A stretch of DNA of 64,000 nt from Gammaproteobacteria bacterium (GTDB taxonomy: Bacteria; Pseudomonadota; Gammaproteobacteria; UBA6429; Thiohalophilaceae): the NCBI GenBank assembly GCA_024641475.1, contig JAHECZ010000003.1, forward strand, positions 44,770 through 108,769. Direction: 5' to 3'. The notes under the pieces are model-generated. The model saw only the letters and a list, made by a program, of their open reading frames with translations. It had not been told where the DNA came from and ran no database searches. Shown here in pieces: positions 1 to 8,906 of this stretch (positions within the stretch are counted from its first letter, which is position 1; every line of letters begins with the position of its first letter). Both the position numbers and the translations under genes were made by a program.

Positions 1-198
1 ACATTGTGGGGGCTCTGACTCTACAGACCGTGACAATTCTCCGGTTGAAGCATCCCAGCGGCTAACGATACGGGTTACAACGATGGATTGCTCACAATGT
101 GGCACAGTATAATAGGTATTATACGTCGCAGACGGATTGGCAGCGCATCCTGTCAACATCAGAAGAATCGCGCTAACTGTAAACAATCGCAGTGACAT
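1..198 (-). CDS. Putative lipoprotein, N-terminal fragment (runs off left edge)
   Basis: This frame is not in the ORF track because it has no stop inside the window. Read on the minus strand from the ATG ending at 198, it stays open for 66 codons to base 1. It begins MSLRLFTVSAILLMLTGCAA: a positive start, a hydrophobic stretch and a lipobox (LTGC), so lipidation at Cys18 is likely. The mature part seen so far is polar and has two further cysteines. AGGTG lies about 6 bases upstream of this ATG. An in-frame ATG five codons earlier (213) is possible but has a poorer SD. It lies downstream of the GH17-GT2 gene on the same strand, 75 bases away. Function is unknown. Confidence 0.6.
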   Translation of the reverse strand, partial: MSLRLFTVSAILLMLTGCAANPSATYNTYYTVPHCEQSIVVTRIVSRWDASTGELSRSVESEPPQC

Positions 199-273
199 GA
201 CGCGCACCTGCATTCAGAAAGATGCCCTCAGACTAGTTCGCGCGGCTTAACCGCACATGAACTGCGTGGTGAT

Positions 274-2907
274 TTACTGAGCCTCGGCGAGACTCTTGGT
301 GGCACCATAGGCGCGCGCACCGAGCAGCGACATGGTGATGGCAGTCAAATACGGGATCGTCTGGATACACAGCACGACGATCCAGAATAAAAGATCCGGT
401 GAATTCGCATTACTGCGCGACAGCACGGTACTTTGATCCGGCGTCTGACCAACTCCCTGACTGATCACAATGCCATAAATAACCATAATAAAGGCAATTG
501 CCAGCAGGCTTTCCTCATAGACCATTTTAATTGCCGAGGTAAATGACAAACGGGCAGCCAATTTTGGTGTACGGAAGAAAGGATTATCTTTCTTAACCAG
601 CCCGGTAAGAATGGCGCGGGAAATTGTATGCGATAAAGCCAGACCAGCGATACTTGCCATTATCGTTTGCCAGACACTGGTATTGACATGAGTCTGATAT
701 AAATAAAATTGCTTGGCGGTTTTAAATGCGAATAAGGATAACGGCAACAGGGAAAAGATAATCCACGGCGGATCAAATGTGTGCGGAAAGAAAATAATAC
801 CCAATGACCAGAAAAGTGCAGCAATGCTAAAAATCAGATTCAAGCCATCCGCCAGCCAGGGTAACCATCCGGCCACAAAATGATAGCGCTGCCCCCAGGT
901 CAACTTCGTCGGGACACGACCAAGTAACTGTCTGGCATGACCGCGCAGAATCTGCACTGCGCCAAACGCCCAGCGGAAACGTTGTTTTTTGAAATCAATA
1001 AACGTATCCGGCATCAACCCTTTACCGTAACTTTTGGGAATATAAACCGCTTCATAGCCATGTTCAAACACCCGCAGACCCAGCTCGGCGTCTTCGGTAA
1101 TACACCATTGCGCCCAGCCACCAACATCTTGCAAGACATGCCGACGGATCATCGTCATCGTGCCGTGTTGAATGATCGCATTACGCTCATTGCGGGTGAT
1201 CATACCGATTTGGAAAAAGCCCGCGTATTCACTGTAACACATCTTTTTAAACATACTTTCCTGGCCGTCGCTGTAATCCTGCGGCGCCTGCACGATAGCA
1301 ATGTTCGGATTAACAAATTGCGGCGCCAAATCGCGCAACCAGTTTGCTGCGACACAATAGTCACTGTCGATCACCGCAATGACATCGGCAAGTTCAGCGG
1401 TCCTGGTTAACGCGTAATTCAGTGCCCCCGCCTTGAAACCCGGCAGTGGATCTTCGTGATAAAAATGAAACCGTTCACCCAGCGCCGCACAATGCGCCTG
1501 GACTGGCTGCCATACCATGGTGTCTTTGGTATTATTATCGATGACGATCACTTCGAAGCGTGGATAATCGAGTTTGGCCAATGCGTTAAGCGTAGCGATC
1601 ATCATCTGTGGTGGTTCGTTGTAACACGGCACATGAATTGACACGAAGGGCAACTCTGCTTCGGGAACAATTAACGGTTTGAATTCACGCCGGCGAAAAC
1701 TACTCCAGCGTAACTCGGCCCACTCGTGTGCTTCGGCCAACAACACCACGATCACACCGATCATACCGATTACCAGTAACAATCCGACGAGGATACTCAA
1801 CGTAGAAAGATATTGATTGGTGTAATCGTACACCACCCAGACAATGGCGGTCGCGACCAGATAGGCAATGATTGCCAGGAAGCTGCGGCCATGCATACCA
1901 AGATGCTGGCTATCGGCTAATAAAGTACTAAACACCACGACTGCCAGAATTGCCGATAAGCCTGCCAACCATGACCAGTGCGGAATACCAACAATCGGTT
2001 CGGTCAGTGAAAATTTCGGCACGCGGTTGACATCGTAAACGCCCCAATAGGCACCCACCGCACCTTCGGATTGATCTTTCCACGGTTGATCAAATGCTTC
2101 CATGACATAATAGATATAATTCTTTTCTTGTGCGACCTTGAGAAATTCGCGGAGAAAATGCGCCTGATTCGCCTGCGATGCCACTGCCCCGCCATGAGTG
2201 CGGCCATTGCTCGGCCAACCGACTTCACCGATGATAACTGGTGTGTCGGGATAAAGTATTTTGACATCTTCATATTGTTGTATTGAATGCGCCACGGCCA
2301 AATCAATGGGTTGATTCTCCCAATAAGGGAGTAAATGCACCGCGATATAATCAACATGCGAAACCAGTTCCGGATGCGCCGCCCAAATATAGGGTGGTTC
2401 AGCCGTACTCACTGGCACTTTAACCGCTTTGCGTACGCGATCAATGTAGCCAATTAATTTTGCAAGCGGGATTTTCGGATCGGCGCGCAGGATGACTTCG
2501 TTGCCGATAAACACCCGTACCACATTCGAATTACTGTTGGCGACTTCAATAAGTTTATTGATCTCTTGTTCATTACGTACATCATCGGCATCTATCCACG
2601 CCCCCAACGCGACATTGATGCCGTGTCGCTTCGCCAATTTCGGTATCTCTGCCAACGTGCCTTCGGTTGAATAGGTGCGTACCGAGTGGGTTGTCCCAGC
2701 CAGCAATTGCAGATCCGAATCAATCTCCTCAACGGTGGGTAAGATATGTTTAATCGCATCTTCATTAGCCTGGTACGGCGAGAATGAAAATCCCTGGATG
2801 GTATGTGGCCAGGGCGGATGATCCTTCGGCTGATTGACATAGGCCCATAAGCTAAACGTCACGACCGCAACGGCGATGACAATCAGCAGATTGATACGAT
2901 TCAGCAT
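274..2907 (-). CDS. GH17-GT2 fusion: membrane beta-glucan synthase-like glycosyltransferase
   Basis: The 877-residue protein has an N-terminal membrane anchor (about residues 5-23), a GH17 beta-1,3-glucanase-like domain (about 35-305), a cluster of membrane segments (about 310-395), a cytoplasmic GT2 domain (about 415-660) and further C-terminal membrane segments. GH17 shows the acid in FIGNEV and the nucleophile in IGEVGWPS. GT2 shows IDSDY (DxD), TEDAELG and QRFRW, the processive synthase signature. The family includes NdvB/NdvC-type enzymes that make beta-1,3 or cyclic beta-glucans. The GH17 part may act as a transglycosylase on the exported chain, which is inference. No accessory export genes are adjacent. 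No good SD precedes the ATG. The exact polymer cannot be read from sequence. Confidence 0.88.
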   Translation of the reverse strand: MLNRINLLIVIAVAVVTFSLWAYVNQPKDHPPWPHTIQGFSFSPYQANEDAIKHILPTVEEIDSDLQLLAGTTHSVRTYSTEGTLAEIPKLAKRHGINVALGAWIDADDVRNEQEINKLIEVANSNSNVVRVFIGNEVILRADPKIPLAKLIGYIDRVRKAVKVPVSTAEPPYIWAAHPELVSHVDYIAVHLLPYWENQPIDLAVAHSIQQYEDVKILYPDTPVIIGEVGWPSNGRTHGGAVASQANQAHFLREFLKVAQEKNYIYYVMEAFDQPWKDQSEGAVGAYWGVYDVNRVPKFSLTEPIVGIPHWSWLAGLSAILAVVVFSTLLADSQHLGMHGRSFLAIIAYLVATAIVWVVYDYTNQYLSTLSILVGLLLVIGMIGVIVVLLAEAHEWAELRWSSFRRREFKPLIVPEAELPFVSIHVPCYNEPPQMMIATLNALAKLDYPRFEVIVIDNNTKDTMVWQPVQAHCAALGERFHFYHEDPLPGFKAGALNYALTRTAELADVIAVIDSDYCVAANWLRDLAPQFVNPNIAIVQAPQDYSDGQESMFKKMCYSEYAGFFQIGMITRNERNAIIQHGTMTMIRRHVLQDVGGWAQWCITEDAELGLRVFEHGYEAVYIPKSYGKGLMPDTFIDFKKQRFRWAFGAVQILRGHARQLLGRVPTKLTWGQRYHFVAGWLPWLADGLNLIFSIAALFWSLGIIFFPHTFDPPWIIFSLLPLSLFAFKTAKQFYLYQTHVNTSVWQTIMASIAGLALSHTISRAILTGLVKKDNPFFRTPKLAARLSFTSAIKMVYEESLLAIAFIMVIYGIVISQGVGQTPDQSTVLSRSNANSPDLLFWIVVLCIQTIPYLTAITMSLLGARAYGATKSLAEAQ

Positions 2908-2946
2908 AAGTACATGGGGGCCTTGGCCCTATATATAAGGTGAACG

Positions 2947-2959
2947 ATTCGTTACGAAT
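2947..2959. promoter_or_regulatory. Short palindrome in divergent promoter region
   Basis: A 13-base inverted repeat, ATTCGT-T-ACGAAT, has perfect 6-base arms. It sits in the 143-base gap between the divergent GH17-GT2 and lhr genes. It could be an operator, but no regulator is linked and there is only one copy. Confidence 0.25.
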
Positions 2960-3038
2960 ACCCTTCGTGGGCGCGCATTGTAACGGATAGCGGCAATGCC
3001 CATATAGTCTTTGAGTGCTAAGCGGGTCACTTTCCCAC

Positions 3039-3044
3039 TACAAT
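3039..3044 (+). promoter_or_regulatory. -10-like hexamer just before lhr start
   Basis: TACAAT ends 6 bases before the lhr ATG at 3051. No SD is present in the preceding 20 bases. If this is the real -10, transcription would start at or next to the ATG and give a leaderless mRNA. No convincing -35 is seen. Confidence 0.3.
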
Positions 3045-3050
3045 TACCCA

Positions 3051-6000
3051 ATGACAGAAGCAAACGCCTTGCAGGGCTTCCACCCGGTGATCGCGCGCTG
3101 GTTCAGCCAGCACGTCGGGATCCCATCAGCGGTGCAATGCGCGGCCTGGCCACGGATTGCGGCAGGTGAACCGACCTTGATTGCCGCGCCGACCGGTTCG
3201 GGTAAAACCCTCGCCGCGTTTCTGTCCGCAATCAATGAGTTACTGCAACAGGGCCTGCACGGCGAGCTGCCGCAAACCACCCAGGTATTATATATTTCAC
3301 CGTTAAAGGCCTTGTCGAACGACATTCAGAAAAATCTGCAATTGCCGTTAAACGGCATCCGCGATCGATTACTCGAATCCGGCCTGGCCGATGTGCCGAT
3401 TCAAGCCGCGGTACGCACCGGTGACACCACCGCCAGCGAACGGCAACGCATGATCCGCCAGCCGCCGCACATATTAGTGACCACACCTGAATCGTTATAC
3501 GTGTTGCTCACCTCGGCATCGGGTCGCGACATGTTACAGACGGTGCGCAGCGTGATCATCGATGAAATTCATGCGCTGGCCGGTAACAAACGCGGTGCAC
3601 ATCTGATGTTATCGCTGGAACGGCTCAGCCGTTTATGTGTGGCACAACAACACCGCGAACCGACACGCATCGGCATCTCCGCCACGCAAAAACCCATTGA
3701 GACCATGGCCCACTATTTAATGGGGGCGCGCAGTACGCCATGCAGCATCGTCGATGTCGGTCATCGTCGCGAACGGGACCTCGCATTGGAATTAACCTCA
3801 TCACCGTTAAGCGCAGTGATGGCCAACGAAGTCTGGGAAGAAATCTATACGCGCTTAACCGATTTGATCGCACAGCATCGCACCACGTTGATCTTCGTCA
3901 ATACCCGTCGTCTTGCCGAACGCGTCGCGCATCACCTGGCGGAACGTATCGGTGAAGACGCCGTCACCGCGCATCACGGCTCGCTATCGCGCAAGCACCG
4001 CTTGAATGCCGAGCAGCGTTTGAAAGATGGACAGTTACGCGCACTGGTCGCGACTGCGTCACTGGAACTGGGTATCGACATCGGTGAAGTGGATCTGGTG
4101 TGCCAACTGGGTTCGCCGCGCGGCATCGCCACGTTATTGCAACGCGTCGGTCGCTCCGGTCACCGCCTCAATGCCACGCCGAAAGGCCGTTTGTTGCCAT
4201 TATCGCGCGAGGAACTGCTCGAATGTGTGGCGTTGCTCGATGCGATTCAGCGCGACGAACTCGACACGCTGATCATTCCGGCACAACCGCTGGATGTGCT
4301 GGCACAACAACTGGTTGCCGAAGTCGCCGCGGCGGAATGGAACGCGACACAGTTATATGATTGTTATCGTCAGGCATGGCCGTACCGGGATTTATCCCGT
4401 AACGACTTTGATGCGGTGGTGCAAATGCTCGCCGAGGGTTACAGCACACGCCGTGGCCGCCGCGGCGCCTATCTGTTTCACGATCGCGTCCACGATCAAC
4501 TCCGCGCACGGCGTGGTGCACGTCTGACCGCACTGACCAATGGCGGCGCCATTCCGGATCAATTTGATTACGATGTGATCCTGCAACCCGAAGGCAGCTT
4601 TATCGGTTCGCTGAATGAAGATTTTGCTTTTGAAAGTCTGCCCGGTGATATCTTTCAACTTGGCAATACCTCGTATCGAATTCAGAAAATCGAACAAGGG
4701 CGCGTGTATGTCGAAGACGCGCACGGCCAGCCACCGAATATTCCCTTCTGGTTTGGTGAGGCCCCGGGCCGCACTGTCGAATTATCCGCGGCGGTGTCAC
4801 AATTGTTGGCGCGCATGAATCAACAGTTACCGTTGGGCCGCGATGCGGCGCAACAACATTTAATCGCGGAACTCGATATCAGTCCTTCCGCCGCAGCGCA
4901 ACTCGGTGAATACCTGGAAAGCAGCCGCCTTGCGCTCGGTGTATTGCCAACCCATGACGATATTGTGCTGGAACGGTTTTTTGATGACACCGGCGATATG
5001 CATTTGATCATCCACTCGACCTATGGCACGCGCGTCAATCGTGCCTGGGGACTGGCGTTGCGCAAACGCTTCTGCCGCAAATTTAATTTTGAATTACAGG
5101 CCGCGGCGACCGACAACCATATTATTTTATCGCTCGGCCCGACCCACAGTTTCCCGTTGGACGAGGTCGTCAATTATTTGCATCCCAACAGTTTACGCGA
5201 AGTCTTGATCCAGGCGTTGCTGGCCGCGCCGATGTTCAACACCCGCTGGCGCTGGAACTGCAATGTCAGTCTGGCGGTATTGCGCCAGCGCAACGGCAAA
5301 CGCGTACCGGCGCAATTCCAGCGCAGCGACGCCGAGGATCTGGTCGCACTGGTATTCCCGGATCAACTCGCCTGCCTGGAAAACATTGCCGGGGATCGGC
5401 AAGTACCGGAACATCCGTTGGTACAACAAACCCTGCGCGATTGTTTACACGATACGATGGATATCGACGGTTTAGAAGCCTTGTATCGACGTCTGCACAG
5501 TGGTGAGGTGCGGGTGCATTGCTGTGACTTAACCGCACCCTCACCCTTCGCCAGCGAGATCATCAACGCGCGTCCCTATGCGTTCCTCGATGATGGCGCC
5601 GCCGAGGAACGCCGCACCCTCAACATTCGTCAGCCGCAGTTGGACATGGAAACCTCCAGCCAATTGCGCCATCTGGATCCGGCGATCATTGCGCAAGAAT
5701 TACAGGATCGTTGGCCACAGGCCAGCAGCATGGATGAATTGCACGACGTGTTGGTGACATTGGGATTTCTCACCGAAAATGAACTTCAGAAAAATTACGG
5801 CTGGGGAGTACTGTTTGACTCTTTGCAACAGCAACAACGCGCCACTGCGGTGACATTAAATAATGACAATGTGATCCATGTTGCGGTTGAGCGTTTGGCG
5901 GAAGCCACTGCGGTGACACAACAAGCTCCACCCGATGAAGCTGCATTACAGGCGCTGTTACGCAGCCGCCTGGAAACCATCGGCCCGATCACGGCACAAC

Positions 6001-7316
6001 AACTCGCCGAATCGCTCGCCCTGACGGAAACCAACGTGCAAATGGCGTTACTTGCTCTCGAACAACAAGGTTTTGTATTTCGCGGTCAATTTATCGATAC
6101 GACCGCTGCGACCCAATGGTGCGAACGCCATTTATTGGCGCGCTTGCATCGCCAACACTTGCAGCACAAACGCCAACGGGTCACCACCGTCAGTCCGCAA
6201 CACTTCATGCGGTTTTTATTCGACTGGCAACATCTAACGCAACCGCGTCAGGGTGTCGAAGCCCTGCAAGCCACCCTGGAACAACTCGAAGGTTTTGCCC
6301 TGCCGGCCAAAGTGTGGGAAGAAGATATCTTGCCCACACGCGTGCAACCCTATCTGCCATTTGAACTGGATCAACTTTGCAACAGCGGCCGCTTGCACTG
6401 GCAACGGATTCCCGCCGGGAATGGCACGACCCGCAAGCGCAGCATCCTGCGCACCACGCCGATTGCCTTTTTCCAACGCCGTCACATCGCCCCGTGGCAA
6501 CATTTATTTGCGGCCAACACAGCTGAACTGGGTGGTGCCGCACAAAGCGTCTTGTCACTGTTACAACAACACGGCGCCTTATTTTTTGATGAACTATTGC
6601 AAGACAGTGGTTTGCTGCGCACCCAACTCGAAGATGCACTGGCCGAACTGGTCGCCAATGCGCGCATCACTGCCGACAACCTGATTGGACTGCGCGCATT
6701 GATGACACGCAATCATCCGCGCTGGCGTCGACTCGCCAGCACACAGCGACCGCGGCTGGGCATCGGTTTAATGGAAGACGCCGGGCGCTGGTCGCCACTG
6801 CATACACGCGCCACATCGGATACCAACAGTACCGCCCATGTCGCACGGGTATTACTGAAACGTTATGGCGTGGTGTTTCGCAAACTTCTTGAGCGTGAAA
6901 CATTGTTACCGTCGTGGCGCGAATTGTTATATGAATTACGACGCATGGAAGCCCGCGAAGAGATCCTGGGTGGACGCTTTGTCAGTGGCTTCAGTGGTGA
7001 ACAATTCGCGCTACCCGCAGCGACGCTTGCGTTACGTGCACTACGTAATCGCAGCGACGATCATGTCATCCACCATCTCAACGCCACCGACCCGTTGAAT
7101 CTCAGTGGCATCATCACCCCGGGCGAACGCATCAGCGCCAGGGCCGGTACGCATATCCTGTATCGCAATGGCTTGCCCATCGCAAGCAGCGAACATGGCG
7201 AACTGACGCCGTTAGCACCACTGAGCGAACAGGAACTCTGGGAAGCGCGCAATCAACTTATACGCCAGCATAAACGTGCAAATTATCATCCAATCGATCC
7301 TGGCCAACCGATGTAA
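3051..7316 (+). CDS. lhr: Large ATP-dependent helicase Lhr
   Basis: Superfamily 2 helicase of about 1,421 residues. This is the long form with the Lhr core plus a long C-terminal extension, near the length of E. coli Lhr. Visible motifs are Walker A APTGSGKT (about residue 47), DEIHAL, ISATQKP, TASLELGIDIGEVD and QRVGRSGHR (motif VI). Winged-helix and Lhr-specific domains follow, and the C-terminal half is Leu/Gln-rich and less conserved. Lhr enzymes are 3'-5' ssDNA translocases linked to DNA repair. The track start (GTG at 3015) adds 12 residues, whereas MTEANALQGF at 3051 matches where such proteins normally begin. It has its own transcription unit, divergent from the glucan synthase. Confidence 0.93.
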   Translation: MTEANALQGFHPVIARWFSQHVGIPSAVQCAAWPRIAAGEPTLIAAPTGSGKTLAAFLSAINELLQQGLHGELPQTTQVLYISPLKALSNDIQKNLQLPLNGIRDRLLESGLADVPIQAAVRTGDTTASERQRMIRQPPHILVTTPESLYVLLTSASGRDMLQTVRSVIIDEIHALAGNKRGAHLMLSLERLSRLCVAQQHREPTRIGISATQKPIETMAHYLMGARSTPCSIVDVGHRRERDLALELTSSPLSAVMANEVWEEIYTRLTDLIAQHRTTLIFVNTRRLAERVAHHLAERIGEDAVTAHHGSLSRKHRLNAEQRLKDGQLRALVATASLELGIDIGEVDLVCQLGSPRGIATLLQRVGRSGHRLNATPKGRLLPLSREELLECVALLDAIQRDELDTLIIPAQPLDVLAQQLVAEVAAAEWNATQLYDCYRQAWPYRDLSRNDFDAVVQMLAEGYSTRRGRRGAYLFHDRVHDQLRARRGARLTALTNGGAIPDQFDYDVILQPEGSFIGSLNEDFAFESLPGDIFQLGNTSYRIQKIEQGRVYVEDAHGQPPNIPFWFGEAPGRTVELSAAVSQLLARMNQQLPLGRDAAQQHLIAELDISPSAAAQLGEYLESSRLALGVLPTHDDIVLERFFDDTGDMHLIIHSTYGTRVNRAWGLALRKRFCRKFNFELQAAATDNHIILSLGPTHSFPLDEVVNYLHPNSLREVLIQALLAAPMFNTRWRWNCNVSLAVLRQRNGKRVPAQFQRSDAEDLVALVFPDQLACLENIAGDRQVPEHPLVQQTLRDCLHDTMDIDGLEALYRRLHSGEVRVHCCDLTAPSPFASEIINARPYAFLDDGAAEERRTLNIRQPQLDMETSSQLRHLDPAIIAQELQDRWPQASSMDELHDVLVTLGFLTENELQKNYGWGVLFDSLQQQQRATAVTLNNDNVIHVAVERLAEATAVTQQAPPDEAALQALLRSRLETIGPITAQQLAESLALTETNVQMALLALEQQGFVFRGQFIDTTAATQWCERHLLARLHRQHLQHKRQRVTTVSPQHFMRFLFDWQHLTQPRQGVEALQATLEQLEGFALPAKVWEEDILPTRVQPYLPFELDQLCNSGRLHWQRIPAGNGTTRKRSILRTTPIAFFQRRHIAPWQHLFAANTAELGGAAQSVLSLLQQHGALFFDELLQDSGLLRTQLEDALAELVANARITADNLIGLRALMTRNHPRWRRLASTQRPRLGIGLMEDAGRWSPLHTRATSDTNSTAHVARVLLKRYGVVFRKLLERETLLPSWRELLYELRRMEAREEILGGRFVSGFSGEQFALPAATLALRALRNRSDDHVIHHLNATDPLNLSGIITPGERISARAGTHILYRNGLPIASSEHGELTPLAPLSEQELWEARNQLIRQHKRANYHPIDPGQPM

Positions 7317-7336
7317 CCATGTTATAACCGGGTTGG

Positions 7337-7352
7337 TTCAGTTTTCATTCAG
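7337..7352 (+). promoter_or_regulatory. Distal TTCAG-N6-TTCAG direct repeat
   Basis: Two TTCAG half-sites start 11 bases apart, within GGTTCAGTT-TTC-ATTCAG. An 11-base period is typical of tandem OmpR-family response regulator sites. A second copy lies 52 bases downstream. The likely binder is the OmpR-type regulator encoded at 8223, which is inference. Confidence 0.5.
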
Positions 7353-7388
7353 GCAAATGCACACGTGGTTAATTCACACATAAACTGG

Positions 7389-7404
7389 TTCAGTTCGGAT
7401 TCAG
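7389..7404 (+). promoter_or_regulatory. Proximal TTCAG-N6-TTCAG direct repeat
   Basis: This is the second copy of the box, GGTTCAGTT-CGG-ATTCAG, again with an 11-base period. It starts 52 bases (about five helical turns) after the first, so both lie on the same DNA face. It occupies the expected -35 position of a weak -10-like GACAAT (7416-7421) before the gene at 7457. This fits activation by a response regulator. Confidence 0.5.
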
Positions 7405-7456
7405 TGCGAGCGGCTGACAATGGCACCGTCACAAATCAACACCCTGGAGGTGCCAC

Positions 7457-7843
7457 ATGAACAAGACTTTTATCGCTTTATTGGGAATTGCTGGTCTGAG
7501 TATGCTGACTCCCGCCATGGCGCTGGCTGATGGACTGAGCATCAGTTTCAGCACCGGTTATCCGCTCTATGCCGCACCGGTGACAAATTATCACTATGTC
7601 GAAACCCGGCCAGCACCGCAGGTCATCGTAATACGCGATAATGATCGCCATGGCTCACATGAACGTGGACATCATTTTGGCCACGACCGTGATCGCCATG
7701 TTGGTCATCGCGCCTGGCATCAAGACCGTGAGGAATATCACCATAATGATTATCGCCGTGCAGGCTATGCGTATTCCGGTTACGGCTATCAACCCGCACC
7801 GGTCATCAAGCGAATCGATACCGATACGCGCTTGCATCGCTAA
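7457..7843 (+). CDS. Secreted histidine-rich protein, unknown function
   Basis: A 128-residue protein with a clear signal peptide (cleavage likely after AMALA, about residue 24) and a mature region very rich in His, Arg, Asp and Tyr. The centre (about residues 62-95) carries His clusters such as HERGHHFGHDRD. Such stretches can bind Zn, Ni, Co or Cu, so periplasmic metal binding is a reasonable guess, strengthened by the CDF exporter nearby. No domain is recognised. Translation start is well supported by GGAGGTG 6 bases before the ATG. Two TTCAG tandem boxes precede it and a strong hairpin follows, so it may be the first, highly expressed gene of the two-component cluster. Confidence 0.75.
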   Translation: MNKTFIALLGIAGLSMLTPAMALADGLSISFSTGYPLYAAPVTNYHYVETRPAPQVIVIRDNDRHGSHERGHHFGHDRDRHVGHRAWHQDREEYHHNDYRRAGYAYSGYGYQPAPVIKRIDTDTRLHR

Positions 7844-7870
7844 TTGAATCCCCACAATAAAGCGTAAAAA

Positions 7871-7893
7871 GACGGGCGCCCACGGCGCCCGTC
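7871..7893. terminator. GC-rich hairpin after the His-rich gene
   Basis: A perfect 10-base stem (GACGGGCGCC / GGCGCCCGTC) with a CAC loop. It is preceded by five A and followed by AATTT, a weak U-tract. It lies 28 bases after the His-rich gene and probably terminates or attenuates transcription before the PepSY gene. Confidence 0.6.
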
Positions 7894-7954
7894 AATTTAC
7901 CTGGTCAAGGCGAACGTGTATGCTACGGACAGTGATTCATCTACAAGTATATCT

Positions 7955-8215
7955 ATGAAACAGTTACCTATCGTGCTTGTCTTGCTTGCCTGTCTGTCCA
8001 TTTCGACGTCAGTCAGCGCTGCCACCGCCTACACCATAGAAAAGCAAACCGCCGCCAACCTTGCCATGCAACGCTTTGCCGGTAAGCTGGTCTCCGTCGA
8101 TCCGGAGCAACGCAAGGATATTCCCGTATACCGCGTGAAAATCCTCGATACCCATGGCGGTCTGCATACTGTCATTATTCACGGCCAGACCGGCGACATT
8201 ATTTCAGCACACTAG
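7955..8215 (+). CDS. Small secreted PepSY-domain protein
   Basis: An 87-residue protein starting at the ATG at 7955; the track start is an upstream GTG giving 13 polar residues before the signal peptide. The signal peptide runs to SVSAA (about residue 22). The rest resembles a single PepSY domain: a helix (TIEKQTAANLAMQRF) and then beta strands ending YRVKILDTHGGLHTVIIHGQTGDI. PepSY proteins next to OmpR-type two-component genes are common in gammaproteobacteria and are thought to act in the periplasm, perhaps on the sensor, but mechanism is not settled. The stop is 7 bases before the response regulator ATG, so the three genes are probably one operon. Confidence 0.8.
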   Translation: MKQLPIVLVLLACLSISTSVSAATAYTIEKQTAANLAMQRFAGKLVSVDPEQRKDIPVYRVKILDTHGGLHTVIIHGQTGDIISAH

Positions 8216-8222
8216 GGTCAGT

Positions 8223-8906
8223 ATGCGTATTCTCATCATCGAAGACGAAACCGAAATCCGCGCGCAAATCCGTCGCCAGTTGGAAGCACAGAAATACATG
8301 GTGGATGAAACCGGCGAAGGTCAGGAAGGTCTGTTCTTTGCCAGTGAATATCCAATTGATGTTGCAATTGTCGATTTGGGTTTGCCCGGCATGTCGGGTA
8401 TCGAAGTGATCAAGAAACTGCGTGCCGACAGCCGCAGTTTTCCGATTTTGATACTCACTGCGCGTGATCGCTGGCAGGATAAGGTAGCCGGTCTGGAAGC
8501 CGGTGCCGATGACTATCTCGTCAAACCCTTTCAAATGGAAGAATTGCTGGCACGTATCAAGGCACTGTTACGCCGTGCCAGTGGCCCGAGCCGACAAACC
8601 ATTTCGCATGGCCCGATTGAATTGGATGTGGACGGTCAGCTGGTGCGCCTGAATGGTCAGGCACTGGAATTCACCACCTTTGAATATCGTTTGCTTGAAT
8701 ACCTCATGCGCCATGCGAATCAGGTGGTTTCAAAACATACTCTCAATGATTATTTATATCCACACGACGAAGATCGTGATAGTAATGTGATCGAAGTGAT
8801 CCTGGGTCGCATCCGTCGTAAACTCGATCCGGAAGGCACGCTCAAACCAATCGAGACCTTGCGTGGTCGCGGTTATCGTTTCAATCTCCCCGCTCAGCAA
8901 GCATGA
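8223..8906 (+). CDS. OmpR/PhoP-family response regulator
   Basis: A 227-residue two-domain regulator. The receiver domain (about 1-115) has the acidic pair IIEDE, phospho-acceptor Asp51 in VDLGLPG, Thr in ILTAR and Lys in LVKPF. The C-terminal winged helix (about 125-225) ends in the typical ETLRGRGYRF. The start at 8223 follows AGGGTC at SD distance; the track start adds 23 residues overlapping the PepSY gene. The stop overlaps the kinase start by four bases (ATGA), indicating coupled translation. The sequence is closest in style to PhoP/QseB-type regulators, but the inducing signal cannot be read from it. Its likely targets include the TTCAG repeats at 7337-7404. Confidence 0.93.
   Translation: MRILIIEDETEIRAQIRRQLEAQKYMVDETGEGQEGLFFASEYPIDVAIVDLGLPGMSGIEVIKKLRADSRSFPILILTARDRWQDKVAGLEAGADDYLVKPFQMEELLARIKALLRRASGPSRQTISHGPIELDVDGQLVRLNGQALEFTTFEYRLLEYLMRHANQVVSKHTLNDYLYPHDEDRDSNVIEVILGRIRRKLDPEGTLKPIETLRGRGYRFNLPAQQA

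Noticed and set aside
6205-6684. Long ORFs on both strands inside lhr
   Set aside because: Shadows of the continuous lhr frame, which has helicase motifs throughout.
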